Assembly: GCA_949294455.1 (NCBI GenBank)
Contig: CASFHD010000005.1
Span: 1-55,487 of the forward strand
DNA length: 55,487 bases
DNA from: an uncultured Christensenella sp.
GTDB taxonomy: Bacteria; Bacillota; Clostridia; Christensenellales; UBA1242
Direction: 5' to 3'
This document shows positions 33,120 through 42,002 of this stretch, piece after piece (within the stretch, counting starts at the first letter, position 1; each line of letters opens with the position of its first letter). Under the pieces are notes generated by a model that saw only the letters and a program-made list of their open reading frames with translations, did not search any database and was not told the origin of the DNA. Both the position numbers and the translations under genes were made by a program.

Positions 33120-33891
33120 TTTCACTCCTTTTTATATATGTTAGATATTCGTAGTCGCTTAAACTAGCGCGTTCATTCATTTTGTTATACACTAAATTTC
33201 TTAAATTTATAGTCTGTTCGAGTTCGTTTAATGATTTGTCAGGGAAAAATGGACCATCTATATATATTTTTTGTACTGGTTTTTTAAAATGCTTTGGTTT
33301 ATTATACACCATTGTAAAGGTAAATACTGGTTTGTTTTCTCTTATTGGATATTTAAAACTAGTTTCTTTAAAAGTTCGAATTTTCGTGTAATATGGCCAT
33401 AAATGTGCTTCAGGATATATTATTATAGGATTTTTCTTTGACAACAATTTTATGGCGTTATTAAAATTTTTGGCGCTTGATAATGTGTCGGGTAAAGGTA
33501 ATGCACCCCACATAGGTGTTAGGCGTCCGAGTATTGGTATGCTTACATTGTCAGAGTTTACTATAATATATGGTTTTTTAGGAAAACATATAAGCGATGG
33601 ACTTATCCCGTCAGACAATTTATCTGTGTGATTTGAATAAACAAAATAGCCTGTATTTTTATATTTTTTTAAAACTTTTTTATTAATATATTTTATCCTT
33701 TTAAATATCTTAAAATACGAAAAAAATATTGGGAAAGCAATAAGTCGGTATGTAATAAATGAAAGTATTTTATAAAATGGGGTTTTATGAATATATTTGT
33801 ATTTTTCATTTATTTCTTTTTTTTTAATTTTGAAGTCTATTATTTCATCTTCTAATTCATTTTGGTAATAAATTATTTCTTTATATTTCAT
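33112..33891 (-). CDS. PlsC-like lysophospholipid acyltransferase
   Basis: A 259-residue acyltransferase of the 1-acyl-glycerol-3-phosphate acyltransferase superfamily. The catalytic motif reads SNHTDKLSD, so His and Asp are separated by five residues rather than the classical four. IIIYPEAHLW fills the substrate-binding EGTR-like position, and an Ala/Pro segment (GALPLPDT) lies between them. A hydrophobic segment is at about 40-65. AAGGA is 8 bases before the ATG. It forms a two-gene minus-strand operon with the GT8 gene. Confidence 0.82.
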   Translation of the reverse strand: MKYKEIIYYQNELEDEIIDFKIKKKEINEKYKYIHKTPFYKILSFITYRLIAFPIFFSYFKIFKRIKYINKKVLKKYKNTGYFVYSNHTDKLSDGISPSLICFPKKPYIIVNSDNVSIPILGRLTPMWGALPLPDTLSSAKNFNNAIKLLSKKNPIIIYPEAHLWPYYTKIRTFKETSFKYPIRENKPVFTFTMVYNKPKHFKKPVQKIYIDGPFFPDKSLNELEQTINLRNLVYNKMNERASLSDYEYLTYIKRSEND

Positions 33892-34091
33892 TTTTGATAT
33901 TCCTTATTTTTTTTCAAAGTCGAACAATTAAATTCTTTATATACTATATTTAATATATATTTTTCTTTAAGACATAATTTCTTAAAATTAGTATTTATAT
34001 AAAATTTGATAAATTTTGTATTTACAAATATTCAAAAAAATGTTAATATTTTGTTAAAATTAGTGTCTATATAAATATTTAGGAGGTTTTT

Positions 34092-34922
34092 ATGCCATCT
34101 GGGTCTAGAGGCGGAGGAAGTCATAGAAGAAGTTCAAGACGAATTGGTCGTGTTGGTGGTTCTCATTTTTCGACTCGTAGAAACATCTCAAATTCTTCAA
34201 ACCTTTCAAGAAATAGAATTGGTGGTCCGGTAGTTTTCTTTTATGGCGGAAATACGATTTCAAATAAGGGTAAAAAGTTTGGTATAATATTTATTTTGGT
34301 ATTAATTGCTTTTTTTATAGCTTTGATTTGCGGAACATCTATTTCTAATGCTAAGGAAAATATAGAATTTATAAAAAGTGATTATTCGTATTATCAAAAC
34401 TTTATAGACAGAGCAGAGGCTAATGGATATATTGAAGATGCAACAATAACTGATATAATCTATAATGAAGATGCAAATAGGTATTATTTTACATACGAAA
34501 TAAGATATGATTATAATGATATTTTAATAGGTTATACTTTTTCAGTATATACAGAATCTGAAATTTCTAATTTTAAAATAGGACAAATTATAAAAGTCGC
34601 TGTTGATTCAAATGACATTAATCAATTTACAGATTCGATACCATTAGATTATAAGGATATGCCTATAGAAAATGATGGTGAGTATTCAAAAGAAGTTAGA
34701 AGTAAATTAATAAATACTATAATTTTATCAACAGGATTAATTGTAATTTTTGTGTTAATTGTTATAATTGCTATAAAGAAAAGCAAAACACAAAAGGTTG
34801 AAGAAAATGCTGGTAGTAATGTTAACAATAATAAAACCGAGAAAACTGTTTGTGAATATTGTGGTTCAACAATTTCAAAACAAGATGATAAATGCCCAAA
34901 TTGTGGGGCAAGTACAAGATAG
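34092..34922 (+). CDS. Two-pass membrane protein with C-terminal zinc ribbon
   Basis: A 276-residue protein. The first 50 residues are Arg/Ser/Gly-rich and disordered (SRGGGSHRRSSRRIGRVGG). Membrane segments lie at about 62-85 and 205-228, with a soluble beta-rich domain between them that would face outside. The tail ends in a rubredoxin-like zinc ribbon, CEYCGS...CPNCGA. TTAGGAGG precedes the ATG. The Arg-rich front and zinc ribbon would both be cytoplasmic. I do not know the family's function; possible roles are envelope sensing or scaffolding. Confidence 0.72.
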   Translation: MPSGSRGGGSHRRSSRRIGRVGGSHFSTRRNISNSSNLSRNRIGGPVVFFYGGNTISNKGKKFGIIFILVLIAFFIALICGTSISNAKENIEFIKSDYSYYQNFIDRAEANGYIEDATITDIIYNEDANRYYFTYEIRYDYNDILIGYTFSVYTESEISNFKIGQIIKVAVDSNDINQFTDSIPLDYKDMPIENDGEYSKEVRSKLINTIILSTGLIVIFVLIVIIAIKKSKTQKVEENAGSNVNNNKTEKTVCEYCGSTISKQDDKCPNCGASTR

Positions 34923-34960
34923 TTAAAAGTATTTAAAATTTTAACAAAAAATTAAATTCA

Positions 34961-34989
34961 TTTACAATTTTATAAAATTATTATATAAT
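34961..34989 (+). promoter_or_regulatory. Ferredoxin promoter
   Basis: TTTACA (34961-34966), a 17-base gap and TATAAT (34984-34989), 16 bases before the ferredoxin ATG, with AAAGGAG between. Confidence 0.75.
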
Positions 34990-35005
34990 TAAAAAAGGAG
35001 ATTTT

Positions 35006-35176
35006 ATGGTTAATTCTGAAAAATGTTTAGGTTGTGGTGCTTGCGAAAGTTTATGCCCAGTGGGTGCTATCAAATTAAAAAAGGGCAAAGCGGTTATAGA
35101 TACAAAAAAATGTATTAAATGTGGTAGTTGTATGAGTCTATGTCCAGCAGAGGCTATCGTAATTAAAAAGGATTAA
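35006..35176 (+). CDS. Small 2[4Fe-4S] ferredoxin
   Basis: A 56-residue clostridial-type ferredoxin carrying electrons for anaerobic redox enzymes. The two cluster motifs are CLGCGACESLCP and CIKCGSCMSLCP, each with the CxxCxxCxxxCP pattern, in a pseudo-twofold repeat. Its length is standard. AAAAAAGGAG precedes the ATG and the gene has its own promoter and terminator, so it is monocistronic and probably highly expressed. Confidence 0.96.
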   Translation: MVNSEKCLGCGACESLCPVGAIKLKKGKAVIDTKKCIKCGSCMSLCPAEAIVIKKD

Positions 35177-35189
35177 TCCTTTTTTTATT
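35165..35189 (+). terminator. Ferredoxin terminator
   Basis: AAAAAGG/CCTTTTT, a 7-bp stem with a 6-base loop over the stop codon, followed by T residues. Confidence 0.75.
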
Positions 35190-35195
35190 AGTTAA

Positions 35196-35225
35196 TTGAC
35201 AAAAATTATGAATTTTTGCTATAAT
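35196..35225 (+). promoter_or_regulatory. valS promoter
   Basis: TTGACA (35196-35201), an 18-base gap and TATAAT (35220-35225). No T-box leader fits in the 33 bases before the ATG. Confidence 0.75.
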
Positions 35226-35258
35226 ACGTTTTATTGAATTTATTTTATTAGGAGCAAT

Positions 35259-37664
35259 ATGTTAAGCAATAAATATAATTTTAACGAGTCAGAAAGAAAA
35301 TGGCAAGATTATTGGAAAAATGAAAAGATTTATAGTTTTGATAAAACAAATAATAATACATATTCAATTGATACACCACCTCCAACGGTTAGTGGTAATT
35401 TACATATAGGACACATTTATGGTTTCGTTCAAGCAGATGCTATTGCTAGATATAAAAGAATGTGTGGGTATAATTTATTTTTCCCTATAGGTTTTGATAA
35501 CAACGGTTTGCCTACAGAATTGTTTGCTGAAAAACAAACAGGAATTAAGGCTTATACAAAAACTAGAAAAGAATTTAGAGATATTTGTTTAGATGTTGTA
35601 GAAAAATATAACAACAATTACAAAGAAACGCTTCTTCAGGCGGGCATTTCTGTCGATTTAGATTTGGAGTACAACACAATTAATGATTTAGCTCAGGCAA
35701 CAAGTCAAAAGTCATTTATAGAATTGGTTGAAAAAGACAAAGCATACAGAAGTGATAAACCTTCTGCTTGGTGTTGCAGATGTAGGACAAGTGTTGCTAA
35801 TGCTGAACTTGAAGATAAAGACATTGCTTCTACATTTAACTATTTGAATTTCAAAGTTGTAGATAGTGATGAAGTTTTGTCTATTGCTACTACTCGTCCA
35901 GAATTATTACCTGCGTGTGTTGCTGTTTTTGTAAATCCAAAAGACAATCGCTATAAAAAATTTGTCGGTAAAAAGGTAAGAGTGCCTTTGTTTGAAGATA
36001 TTAGCGTAGAAGTGTTAACTGATGATTTGGTAGGAATGGAAAAAGGTACAGGGGCAGTAATGTGTTGTACTTTTGGAGACCAAACTGATGTTGAATGGTG
36101 GAAAAAATATAATCTTGAATATAAAAAAGCAATTGAAGACGGCGGAACAATGAGTGAAATTTGTGGAAAATATGCCGGACTAAAAATAAATGATGCAAGG
36201 AAGATGATAATTGAAGATTTAAAATCTGCAAATTATCTATACAAACAAGATGAAATTATACACGCAGTAAAAGTGCACGAAAGATGTGATCAGCCAGTTG
36301 AATTGCTTTGCAAAAAACAATGGTTTATAAAATCTTGTAGTGAAGAAGATAAAAAAATATGGTTAGAGGCAGGAGATAAGATAAATTGGTATCCAGTTAA
36401 TGCTAAAAATAGATATATTTCTTGGGTAGAAAACTTAAATCAAGATTGGAGCATATCAAGACAGAGATATTTTGGCATTCCTTTCCCTGTATGGTATTGT
36501 AAAAATTGTGGAAAAGTTATTTTAGCAAAATTAAGTCAATTACCAGTAAATCCTCTTGAATCTAAACCTTTAGAAAAATGTGAATGTGGTTGCACAGAAT
36601 TTATTCCAGAAATTGATATTATGGATACTTGGGCTACAAGCAGTTTAACTCCTCAAATTAATTTGCATTGGGCAGAAAATGAAGACTACTGCAATAAAAA
36701 TATGCCTATGGGAATGAGATTCGCAGGCAGAGATATAGTAAACACTTGGTGCCTTAGAACTATAATTAAAGCACACTATCACCAAAACAATATACCTTGG
36801 AAGAATTTGATGATTAATGGTTGGGTTATGGCTGATAAAGGTGTTAAAATTTCTAAACACTTGAATAACTCTAAAATGGATTTGCAGACTATGATTAATA
36901 CTTATTCATCAGATGTAGTAAGATATTGGTCTATAAATGGTGCGTATGGCAGAGATGTTTTATTTAGTGATGAAGAACTAAAAAATGGCTCAAAACTTTT
37001 AAATAAAATTTACAATGTTTCAAAATTTGTTTTAATGTTTATTGATAACTATTCACCTAAAAAACCTAATGAAATTTTACCAGTTGACAGATATTATATG
37101 AACAAATTCAATGTAATGTTTGATAAGGCGTGTAAATTTTATGATGAATTTGAAATGGGTTATGCTAAGGCAGAAATTGAAAAGTATTTTTGGGATTTTT
37201 GCGACAACTATATAGAACTTGTAAAAAATAGACTATACAAAGTTGAAATCTATGGAGAGAAAGCAAAAGAATCTGCAATGTATTCTTGTTATCAGATTCT
37301 GTTCTCTATGTTAAAAATGTTATCAATTACAATGCCTCACATTTGTGAAGAAATTTATCATTCTTATTTTATAAGATTTGAAAAATCTAAATCTATAACA
37401 ACTTTAAGATTATCAAAAATTGATATTGAATATGATGAAAATTTAATGCACGCAGGTGATGATTTAATAAATGTTTTATCGCAAATTAGAACTTATAAAT
37501 CTTTAAATGGATTGTCATTAAAAGATGAAATAAATCATATTCAAATAAATACTCCTAATATTGAATATTTTGAAAAGATGATGTTTGATTTAGAGCCTAC
37601 TGGCAATTTGGTAAGTTATGAATTAAATAAATCAGAAAAATTAGAAGTAAGTATAAATAATTAA
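35259..37664 (+). CDS. valS: Valyl-tRNA synthetase, short archaeal-like type
   Basis: Charges tRNA-Val. The 801 residues begin with the class I signature TPPPTVSGNLHIGH. The following FPIGFDNNGLPTELFAEK segment and the editing-domain motifs (ATTRPELLPACV, GTGAVMCCTFGDQTD) resemble the archaeal-type ValRS rather than the common bacterial form (WLPGTDHAGIATQ). The KMSKS loop reads VKISKHLNN, with His at the last position. Two zinc-knuckle-like sites are seen (CCRCRTS; CKNCG with CECGC). The C-terminal coiled-coil arm typical of bacterial ValRS (about 880 residues) is absent. AGGAG lies 4 bases before the ATG. Horizontal acquisition is inferred from the motif type. Confidence 0.9.
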   Translation: MLSNKYNFNESERKWQDYWKNEKIYSFDKTNNNTYSIDTPPPTVSGNLHIGHIYGFVQADAIARYKRMCGYNLFFPIGFDNNGLPTELFAEKQTGIKAYTKTRKEFRDICLDVVEKYNNNYKETLLQAGISVDLDLEYNTINDLAQATSQKSFIELVEKDKAYRSDKPSAWCCRCRTSVANAELEDKDIASTFNYLNFKVVDSDEVLSIATTRPELLPACVAVFVNPKDNRYKKFVGKKVRVPLFEDISVEVLTDDLVGMEKGTGAVMCCTFGDQTDVEWWKKYNLEYKKAIEDGGTMSEICGKYAGLKINDARKMIIEDLKSANYLYKQDEIIHAVKVHERCDQPVELLCKKQWFIKSCSEEDKKIWLEAGDKINWYPVNAKNRYISWVENLNQDWSISRQRYFGIPFPVWYCKNCGKVILAKLSQLPVNPLESKPLEKCECGCTEFIPEIDIMDTWATSSLTPQINLHWAENEDYCNKNMPMGMRFAGRDIVNTWCLRTIIKAHYHQNNIPWKNLMINGWVMADKGVKISKHLNNSKMDLQTMINTYSSDVVRYWSINGAYGRDVLFSDEELKNGSKLLNKIYNVSKFVLMFIDNYSPKKPNEILPVDRYYMNKFNVMFDKACKFYDEFEMGYAKAEIEKYFWDFCDNYIELVKNRLYKVEIYGEKAKESAMYSCYQILFSMLKMLSITMPHICEEIYHSYFIRFEKSKSITTLRLSKIDIEYDENLMHAGDDLINVLSQIRTYKSLNGLSLKDEINHIQINTPNIEYFEKMMFDLEPTGNLVSYELNKSEKLEVSINN

Positions 37665-37691
37665 TGTGCCACTTGACTTGGTGCATTTTTT
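37663..37691 (+). terminator. Terminator after valS
   Basis: ATGTGCCA pairs with TGGTGCAT (two wobbles) around a 7-base loop, then eight T. It starts at the valS stop. Confidence 0.7.
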
Positions 37692-37707
37692 TTATTATTC
37701 TTTATAT

Positions 37708-38271
37708 ATGACAAATTTTTGTATAACAATTGAAGGACCGCAAGGCACTGGTAAAACAACTTTGGCAAATTATTTAAGGGAAAATTTGTTGTCAGTCAAT
37801 TTGTATAGACTGACTGGCATGCCTGACAAAAGTATTAATGCAAAACAAAAATCTTTAAAAATGTATAAAGATTTAATAAATTATATCAAAACTGTTCTTA
37901 ATGTGGATATTTCATTAGTTTTTGATAGAACTTTTTTTAGTGAACTTGTGTATGCTAGAATCGGTTTAAAAGAATACGATTATGAAAATCCTTTTAAAAT
38001 ATTAATGAACAAATATTTGAAATTAAATTGTAAACATATTGCTATTTTCCTTTATTTAGAGAATACCGATTTATATATTGAAAGATTGCAAAGAATTAGG
38101 AATGCAGAATATGTAAAATTTGATATAAATAACAGCATTAATCAACAAGTTGAATATCTAAAACTAGCTGATGAATTGAAAAAGTTTACAGACATCGAAG
38201 TTATAAAACTTCCTATGGATAATTTTGAAAAAGCGTATAAAATTATTAATGAGAGATTTAATATAAAATGA
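37708..38271 (+). CDS. Thymidylate-kinase-like P-loop nucleotide kinase
   Basis: A 187-residue P-loop protein with Walker A EGPQGTGKTTLANYL, a DRTFFSELVYAR motif like the DRx region of deoxynucleoside and thymidylate kinases, and a lid-like ERLQRIRNAEY. I place the start at ATG 37708; a longer reading runs through the valS terminator. No ribosome site is visible. The phosphate acceptor cannot be decided; it is smaller than a typical Tmk and lacks a clear DRYxxS. It overlaps the YigZ-like gene by 4 bases. Confidence 0.75.
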   Translation: MTNFCITIEGPQGTGKTTLANYLRENLLSVNLYRLTGMPDKSINAKQKSLKMYKDLINYIKTVLNVDISLVFDRTFFSELVYARIGLKEYDYENPFKILMNKYLKLNCKHIAIFLYLENTDLYIERLQRIRNAEYVKFDINNSINQQVEYLKLADELKKFTDIEVIKLPMDNFEKAYKIINERFNIK

Positions 38272-38624
38272 TAAATTTTAATAAAATGAATGAAATAATT
38301 ATAGAAAAATCAAAATTTATTACATATTCTTTTGACCTTTTTAGCACTGATAAAATAAAAGATATTTTATTGGAACTTAAAAAAGAACACAGGAAAGCAA
38401 CACATATATGTTTTGCTTATGTGTATAAAAGAGAAGTTGTTTTAGAAAAGTGCTCTGATGATGGTGAGCCTTCTGGGACTGCGGGATTGCCAATACTAAA
38501 TGTTATAAAGAAAAAAGGTTTACAAAATGTAATGGTCGTTGTTGTAAGATATTTTGGTGGCAAAAAATTGGGCGCTGGTGGACTTGTGCGCGCTTACACC
38601 AAATCAGCAAGTTTGGTTTTATAA
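38268..38624 (+). CDS. YigZ/IMPACT-family protein, N-terminal domain only
   Basis: A 118-residue protein matching the UPF0029 (Impact N-terminal) domain: CFAYVYKREVVLEKCSDDGE, PSGTAGLPILN and VVRYFGGKKLGAGGLVRAY are its hallmarks. Usual bacterial YigZ proteins have about 210 residues with an added C-terminal domain, which is missing here; the DNA after the stop is non-coding AT-rich spacer, so this looks like a settled short form. Its cellular role is poorly defined. The 4-base overlap (ATGA) with the kinase gene indicates coupling. Confidence 0.88.
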   Translation: MINFNKMNEIIIEKSKFITYSFDLFSTDKIKDILLELKKEHRKATHICFAYVYKREVVLEKCSDDGEPSGTAGLPILNVIKKKGLQNVMVVVVRYFGGKKLGAGGLVRAYTKSASLVL

Positions 38625-38639
38625 ATATAATAAAATTTA

Positions 38640-38668
38640 TTGAAATTATTTTTTTTGTGTGATATTAT
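38640..38668 (+). promoter_or_regulatory. Promoter of the CmpB-type membrane protein gene
   Basis: TTGAAA (38640-38645), a 17-base gap and TATTAT (38663-38668). Confidence 0.6.
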
Positions 38669-38710
38669 ATCATTAAATAGATTAATTTGTCGAAAATTTT
38701 TGGAGAGCAA

Positions 38711-39265
38711 ATGAATAAGTTAGAAAAAGTATCAAAATATTTTATCGTCTTTTTAATATTTTCCTTTTTAGGCTGGTGCATGGAAACAGTATATAAATGG
38801 ATACTATTAGGTCATTTTGAGGATAGGGGATTCTTGACTTTACCATTTTGTACTATATATGGTTTTTGTGTAATAGTAATATTTCTTTTAATGGGTACAC
38901 CACAAAATAAACGAGGTATATTGTCTAAAGTCAACAATCCTGTAATAAGAGTTTTTATCTATGCTGTACTTGCTATGGTGGTTGCAACTTTAGCTGAACT
39001 TGTTACTGCTGTTTTTTTTGATTTATGCTTTGATACAATGCTATGGAATTATTCTGAAGAACCTTTAAATTTTCGTGGATATATTTGTCTTACATATTCG
39101 ATAATATGGGGAATTTTAATTACAGCAATTATGGCATTAGTATTTGACCCATTATTAAAATTGGTTTCAAAAATCAAATCAAAACCAGCAATAATTATTT
39201 CAATAGTTTTTGCAAGTTTATTAGTTATTGATTGGATAATTAATTTTATATTGTTAATAGTTTAA
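38711..39265 (+). CDS. Multi-pass membrane protein, putative ABC-transporter type IV (CmpB) family
   Basis: A 184-residue protein with about five membrane segments. The motif FSFLGWCMETVYKW followed by FEDRGFLTLPFCTIYGF is characteristic of the family annotated as putative ABC-transporter type IV. The start is ATG 38711 with GGAGAG 3 bases ahead; an upstream in-frame start has no ribosome site. No ATPase partner is adjacent, and the transport role of the family is unproven. Its stop codon overlaps that of the convergent lactate dehydrogenase gene (shared TTAA at 39262-39265). Confidence 0.82.
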   Translation: MNKLEKVSKYFIVFLIFSFLGWCMETVYKWILLGHFEDRGFLTLPFCTIYGFCVIVIFLLMGTPQNKRGILSKVNNPVIRVFIYAVLAMVVATLAELVTAVFFDLCFDTMLWNYSEEPLNFRGYICLTYSIIWGILITAIMALVFDPLLKLVSKIKSKPAIIISIVFASLLVIDWIINFILLIV

Positions 39266-40182
39266 TATTTTAGATTATTTTCAATTGCTTTGACCATGGA
39301 TTTTATTTTGTCAGAGCAATTTTTTAATAATGTTTTTTCATCTTTATTTAAATTTAGATTGATTATTTCTCTTATTCCAGATTTATTGATTATAGTGGGC
39401 ATTCCTATACAAATTTTTAATTTTTTATCATAAGCAGATATTGTAAAAATTGAATTAGAATTTTGCAAAATTGCATTAGTAATATTTTTTAAGCACATTC
39501 CTATTCCGTATGAGGTATTACCTTTTTTATTAATTATTTCATACGCACTGTTTCTTACATTAAATAATATTTCATTTTGAGAATTCTCATCTATATAATT
39601 TAAAATTGGATTAGGGCCAATAAATGCATTTGACCAGTTGATAAATTCGCTATCTCCGTGTTCACCGATAACATAAGCGTGTACATTTTTAGGATTAATA
39701 CTTAATTTTTCGCTTAATATTGATCTAAGCCTTGCAGTGTCTAGAGTTGTGCCACTGCCTATAACTTTGCAAGGTTTAAATTTTGAAAGTTTTAAAGTTA
39801 CATAAGTCATTATATCCAAAGGATTAGTAGCTATTAAAAAAATTCCATTAAATAAAGTTTTATTTAATTCTTTTATGATTGATTTAAAAACTTCAACATT
39901 TTTATCAATAAGGTCAGTTCTTGTTTCTTCTTTTTTTTGATTTTTGCCTGCACAAATACAAACAATGTCAGCGTTATTACAATCATTGTAATCGCCTGCT
40001 TTAATTTTTATAAATTTATTTGAGCAAGCAGAAGCGTGAATTAAATCTAATGCTTCGCCTTCCGCTTTATCTTTATTTATATCAATTAAAACTATCTCAT
40101 CAACAATACTATTACTATTAAGCAAACAGTAAGCATAACTCATACCTACATTTCCACAACCTATAATTACAATTTTGTTCAT
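39262..40182 (-). CDS. ldh: L-lactate dehydrogenase
   Basis: NAD-dependent reduction of pyruvate to L-lactate, recycling NADH in fermentation. The 306 residues start with the Rossmann loop VIIGCGNVGMSYAY. The specificity loop AGKNQKKEETRTDL has Gln at the position that favours pyruvate (malate dehydrogenases have Arg) and the catalytic Arg in ETR; the usual PG of QKPGETR is KE here. DTARLR supplies Asp and Arg, and GEHGDSE the catalytic His. It is monocistronic and convergent with the membrane protein gene. Only a weak GGA precedes the ATG. Confidence 0.92.
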   Translation of the reverse strand: MNKIVIIGCGNVGMSYAYCLLNSNSIVDEIVLIDINKDKAEGEALDLIHASACSNKFIKIKAGDYNDCNNADIVCICAGKNQKKEETRTDLIDKNVEVFKSIIKELNKTLFNGIFLIATNPLDIMTYVTLKLSKFKPCKVIGSGTTLDTARLRSILSEKLSINPKNVHAYVIGEHGDSEFINWSNAFIGPNPILNYIDENSQNEILFNVRNSAYEIINKKGNTSYGIGMCLKNITNAILQNSNSIFTISAYDKKLKICIGMPTIINKSGIREIINLNLNKDEKTLLKNCSDKIKSMVKAIENNLKY

Positions 40183-40611
40183 ACGAATCCATTAATATTA
40201 ATTTATATTAAATTTAATTATTTACTTAAATATTATTTTTATACATAAAAATAAATGCATACAAAAAAATATAAAAAATTAAATAATATTATAAATAAAA
40301 ATTAAATTTTTAATGAATTTTTAATAATTTTTTAAACAATTTATTATTTTTTGTTTTTTTTAACTACTTTTTATTTAATAAAATATTTTTATTTATAATT
40401 ATTTTATTTTTATTATAATCAAATTAATTTTTTAAATTTTAAAAATACTTTAATATTTAATGATATTTTTTATAATTAATATTGGACTAAATTTATTTTA
40501 TATTTAATATTAAATATATTTATTTTCATATTTAAAATATTTATTATATTTTTAATTATCAATTGTTTTGTTTTAATACAAAAAAATATTATAATAATAA
40601 AAGGAGATTAT
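40183..40611. other. Extremely AT-rich divergent spacer
   Basis: About 430 bases of nearly pure A/T between the divergent ldh and LD-carboxypeptidase genes. It must carry both promoters; TATAAT at 40590-40595 fits the plus-strand gene, with no good -35. I see nothing else in it. Confidence 0.5.
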
Positions 40612-41712
40612 ATGAAAGCAAATAAATTAAACGTTGGTGATAAAGTAGCGATAGTAAGTTTATCTAGTGGTATGTTAGGAGAACCTTGGGCAAAACACGA
40701 GTTGGAACTTGGAGATAAAAGATTGAAAGAATTAGGTCTTGTGCCTATGTATATGGAATATGCTTTAAAAGGAATTGAGTTTGTTAAAGACAATCCACAA
40801 AAAAGAGTGGAAGATTTAAAAAGTGCTTTTGAAAACAAAGATGTAAAAGCAATTATATGTGCAATAGGCGGTAGTGATTCTTATAAAATAATACCTTATA
40901 TATTTGAAAATAATAATGTAAAACAAATCATAAAAAATAATCCAAAAATTTTCACAGGATATTCGGATATAACAATCGTACATTTTATTTTAAGAAAACT
41001 TGGATTAAATACATTTTATGGTCCTGCTTTTATAACTGACTTTGCCGAGTTTGAATTAGATATGTTGCCATATACTTATAATGCAGTTAAGAAGTTTTTT
41101 GAAAATAAACTTTTCGATATAGAATCAAGTGATATATGGTACAAAGAAAGAGTTAATTTTGGTAAAGACCAAATAGGAGTTAAACGAATTTCAAACAAAG
41201 AAAATCACGGATATATTTCATTGGGTAAAGATTGTAAAGCGCAAGGGGAGTTGCTAGGTGGCTGTATAGATGTAATAGGTAGAATGTTGGGTGTAGTTGA
41301 TGATGGTTTTGATAATAAATTAAATTCAAATATAATTGAGTGTCAAAAAATAGTGGATAAATATAAAATTTTTCCAACAAAAAAAGAATGGGTTGGTAAA
41401 ATATTAATGATTGAAACTAGTGATGAAAAACCATCGCCTAACTATGTAAAAAAAGTATTAGATAAATTAAAACATATTGGTATATTAAAAGTTATAAATG
41501 GTGTGTTAATAGGTAAACCTATTGATGAAATATATTTTGATGAATATATTTCGTTGTATAAAGATTATTTTAAAAAATACAATATTCCTATTATTTATAA
41601 TGTGAATTTCGGTCATTCATATCCAAGAGGAATAATGCCTATTGGTGTAAAATGTGAAGTTGACGCAAAAAATAAAAAAATAAAAATTATTGAAAAGATG
41701 TTTAACAATTAA
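40612..41712 (+). CDS. LD-carboxypeptidase / MccF-like peptidase (S66)
   Basis: A 366-residue serine peptidase of family S66, which includes murein LD-carboxypeptidases and the microcin C immunity protein MccF. The catalytic Ser is in FTGYSDITIVHF, the Glu in LMIETSDEKPSP, and the His in NFGHSYPRGIMPIG. The N-terminal LNVGDKVAIVSLSS and AIICAIGGSDSYKI are typical. The AAAAGGAG ribosome site is 6 bases ahead. With no neighbour to guide it, wall recycling and peptide-antibiotic immunity are both possible. Confidence 0.87.
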   Translation: MKANKLNVGDKVAIVSLSSGMLGEPWAKHELELGDKRLKELGLVPMYMEYALKGIEFVKDNPQKRVEDLKSAFENKDVKAIICAIGGSDSYKIIPYIFENNNVKQIIKNNPKIFTGYSDITIVHFILRKLGLNTFYGPAFITDFAEFELDMLPYTYNAVKKFFENKLFDIESSDIWYKERVNFGKDQIGVKRISNKENHGYISLGKDCKAQGELLGGCIDVIGRMLGVVDDGFDNKLNSNIIECQKIVDKYKIFPTKKEWVGKILMIETSDEKPSPNYVKKVLDKLKHIGILKVINGVLIGKPIDEIYFDEYISLYKDYFKKYNIPIIYNVNFGHSYPRGIMPIGVKCEVDAKNKKIKIIEKMFNN

Positions 41713-42002
41713 AACAATAAAAAATAAATATCTACAATTAATTAATAATATAATAAACTGCATAAAATCAAATAAAAAAATTAAAAAATATAAAAATAAA
41801 TAAAAAAATAATAAAAAACATTGAAATTTATTAAAAATATATAAAAAATGATAAATTTTATAAAAATTATAACAAGAATACAACAATCAATAAAAATAAA
41901 AAAATATAATTAAAATTTATTGTTGCAATAATTTTGTGACTTAATTTATTATAGATAAAGTAAAAATTAGATGATGAGTTTTAAAGGTAATTGGAGATAG
42001 AT
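41713..42002. other. AT-rich spacer
   Basis: About 290 bases dominated by A runs on the plus strand. A short minus-strand reading frame here is only low-complexity Phe/Leu/Tyr. TTGCAA near 41922 and TATAGAT near 41950 might be the pseudogene's old promoter. Confidence 0.4.

Noticed and set aside
41617..41886. Minus-strand Phe/Tyr-rich frame after the LD-carboxypeptidase gene
   Set aside because: Low-complexity translation of A-rich DNA; no ribosome site or promoter.
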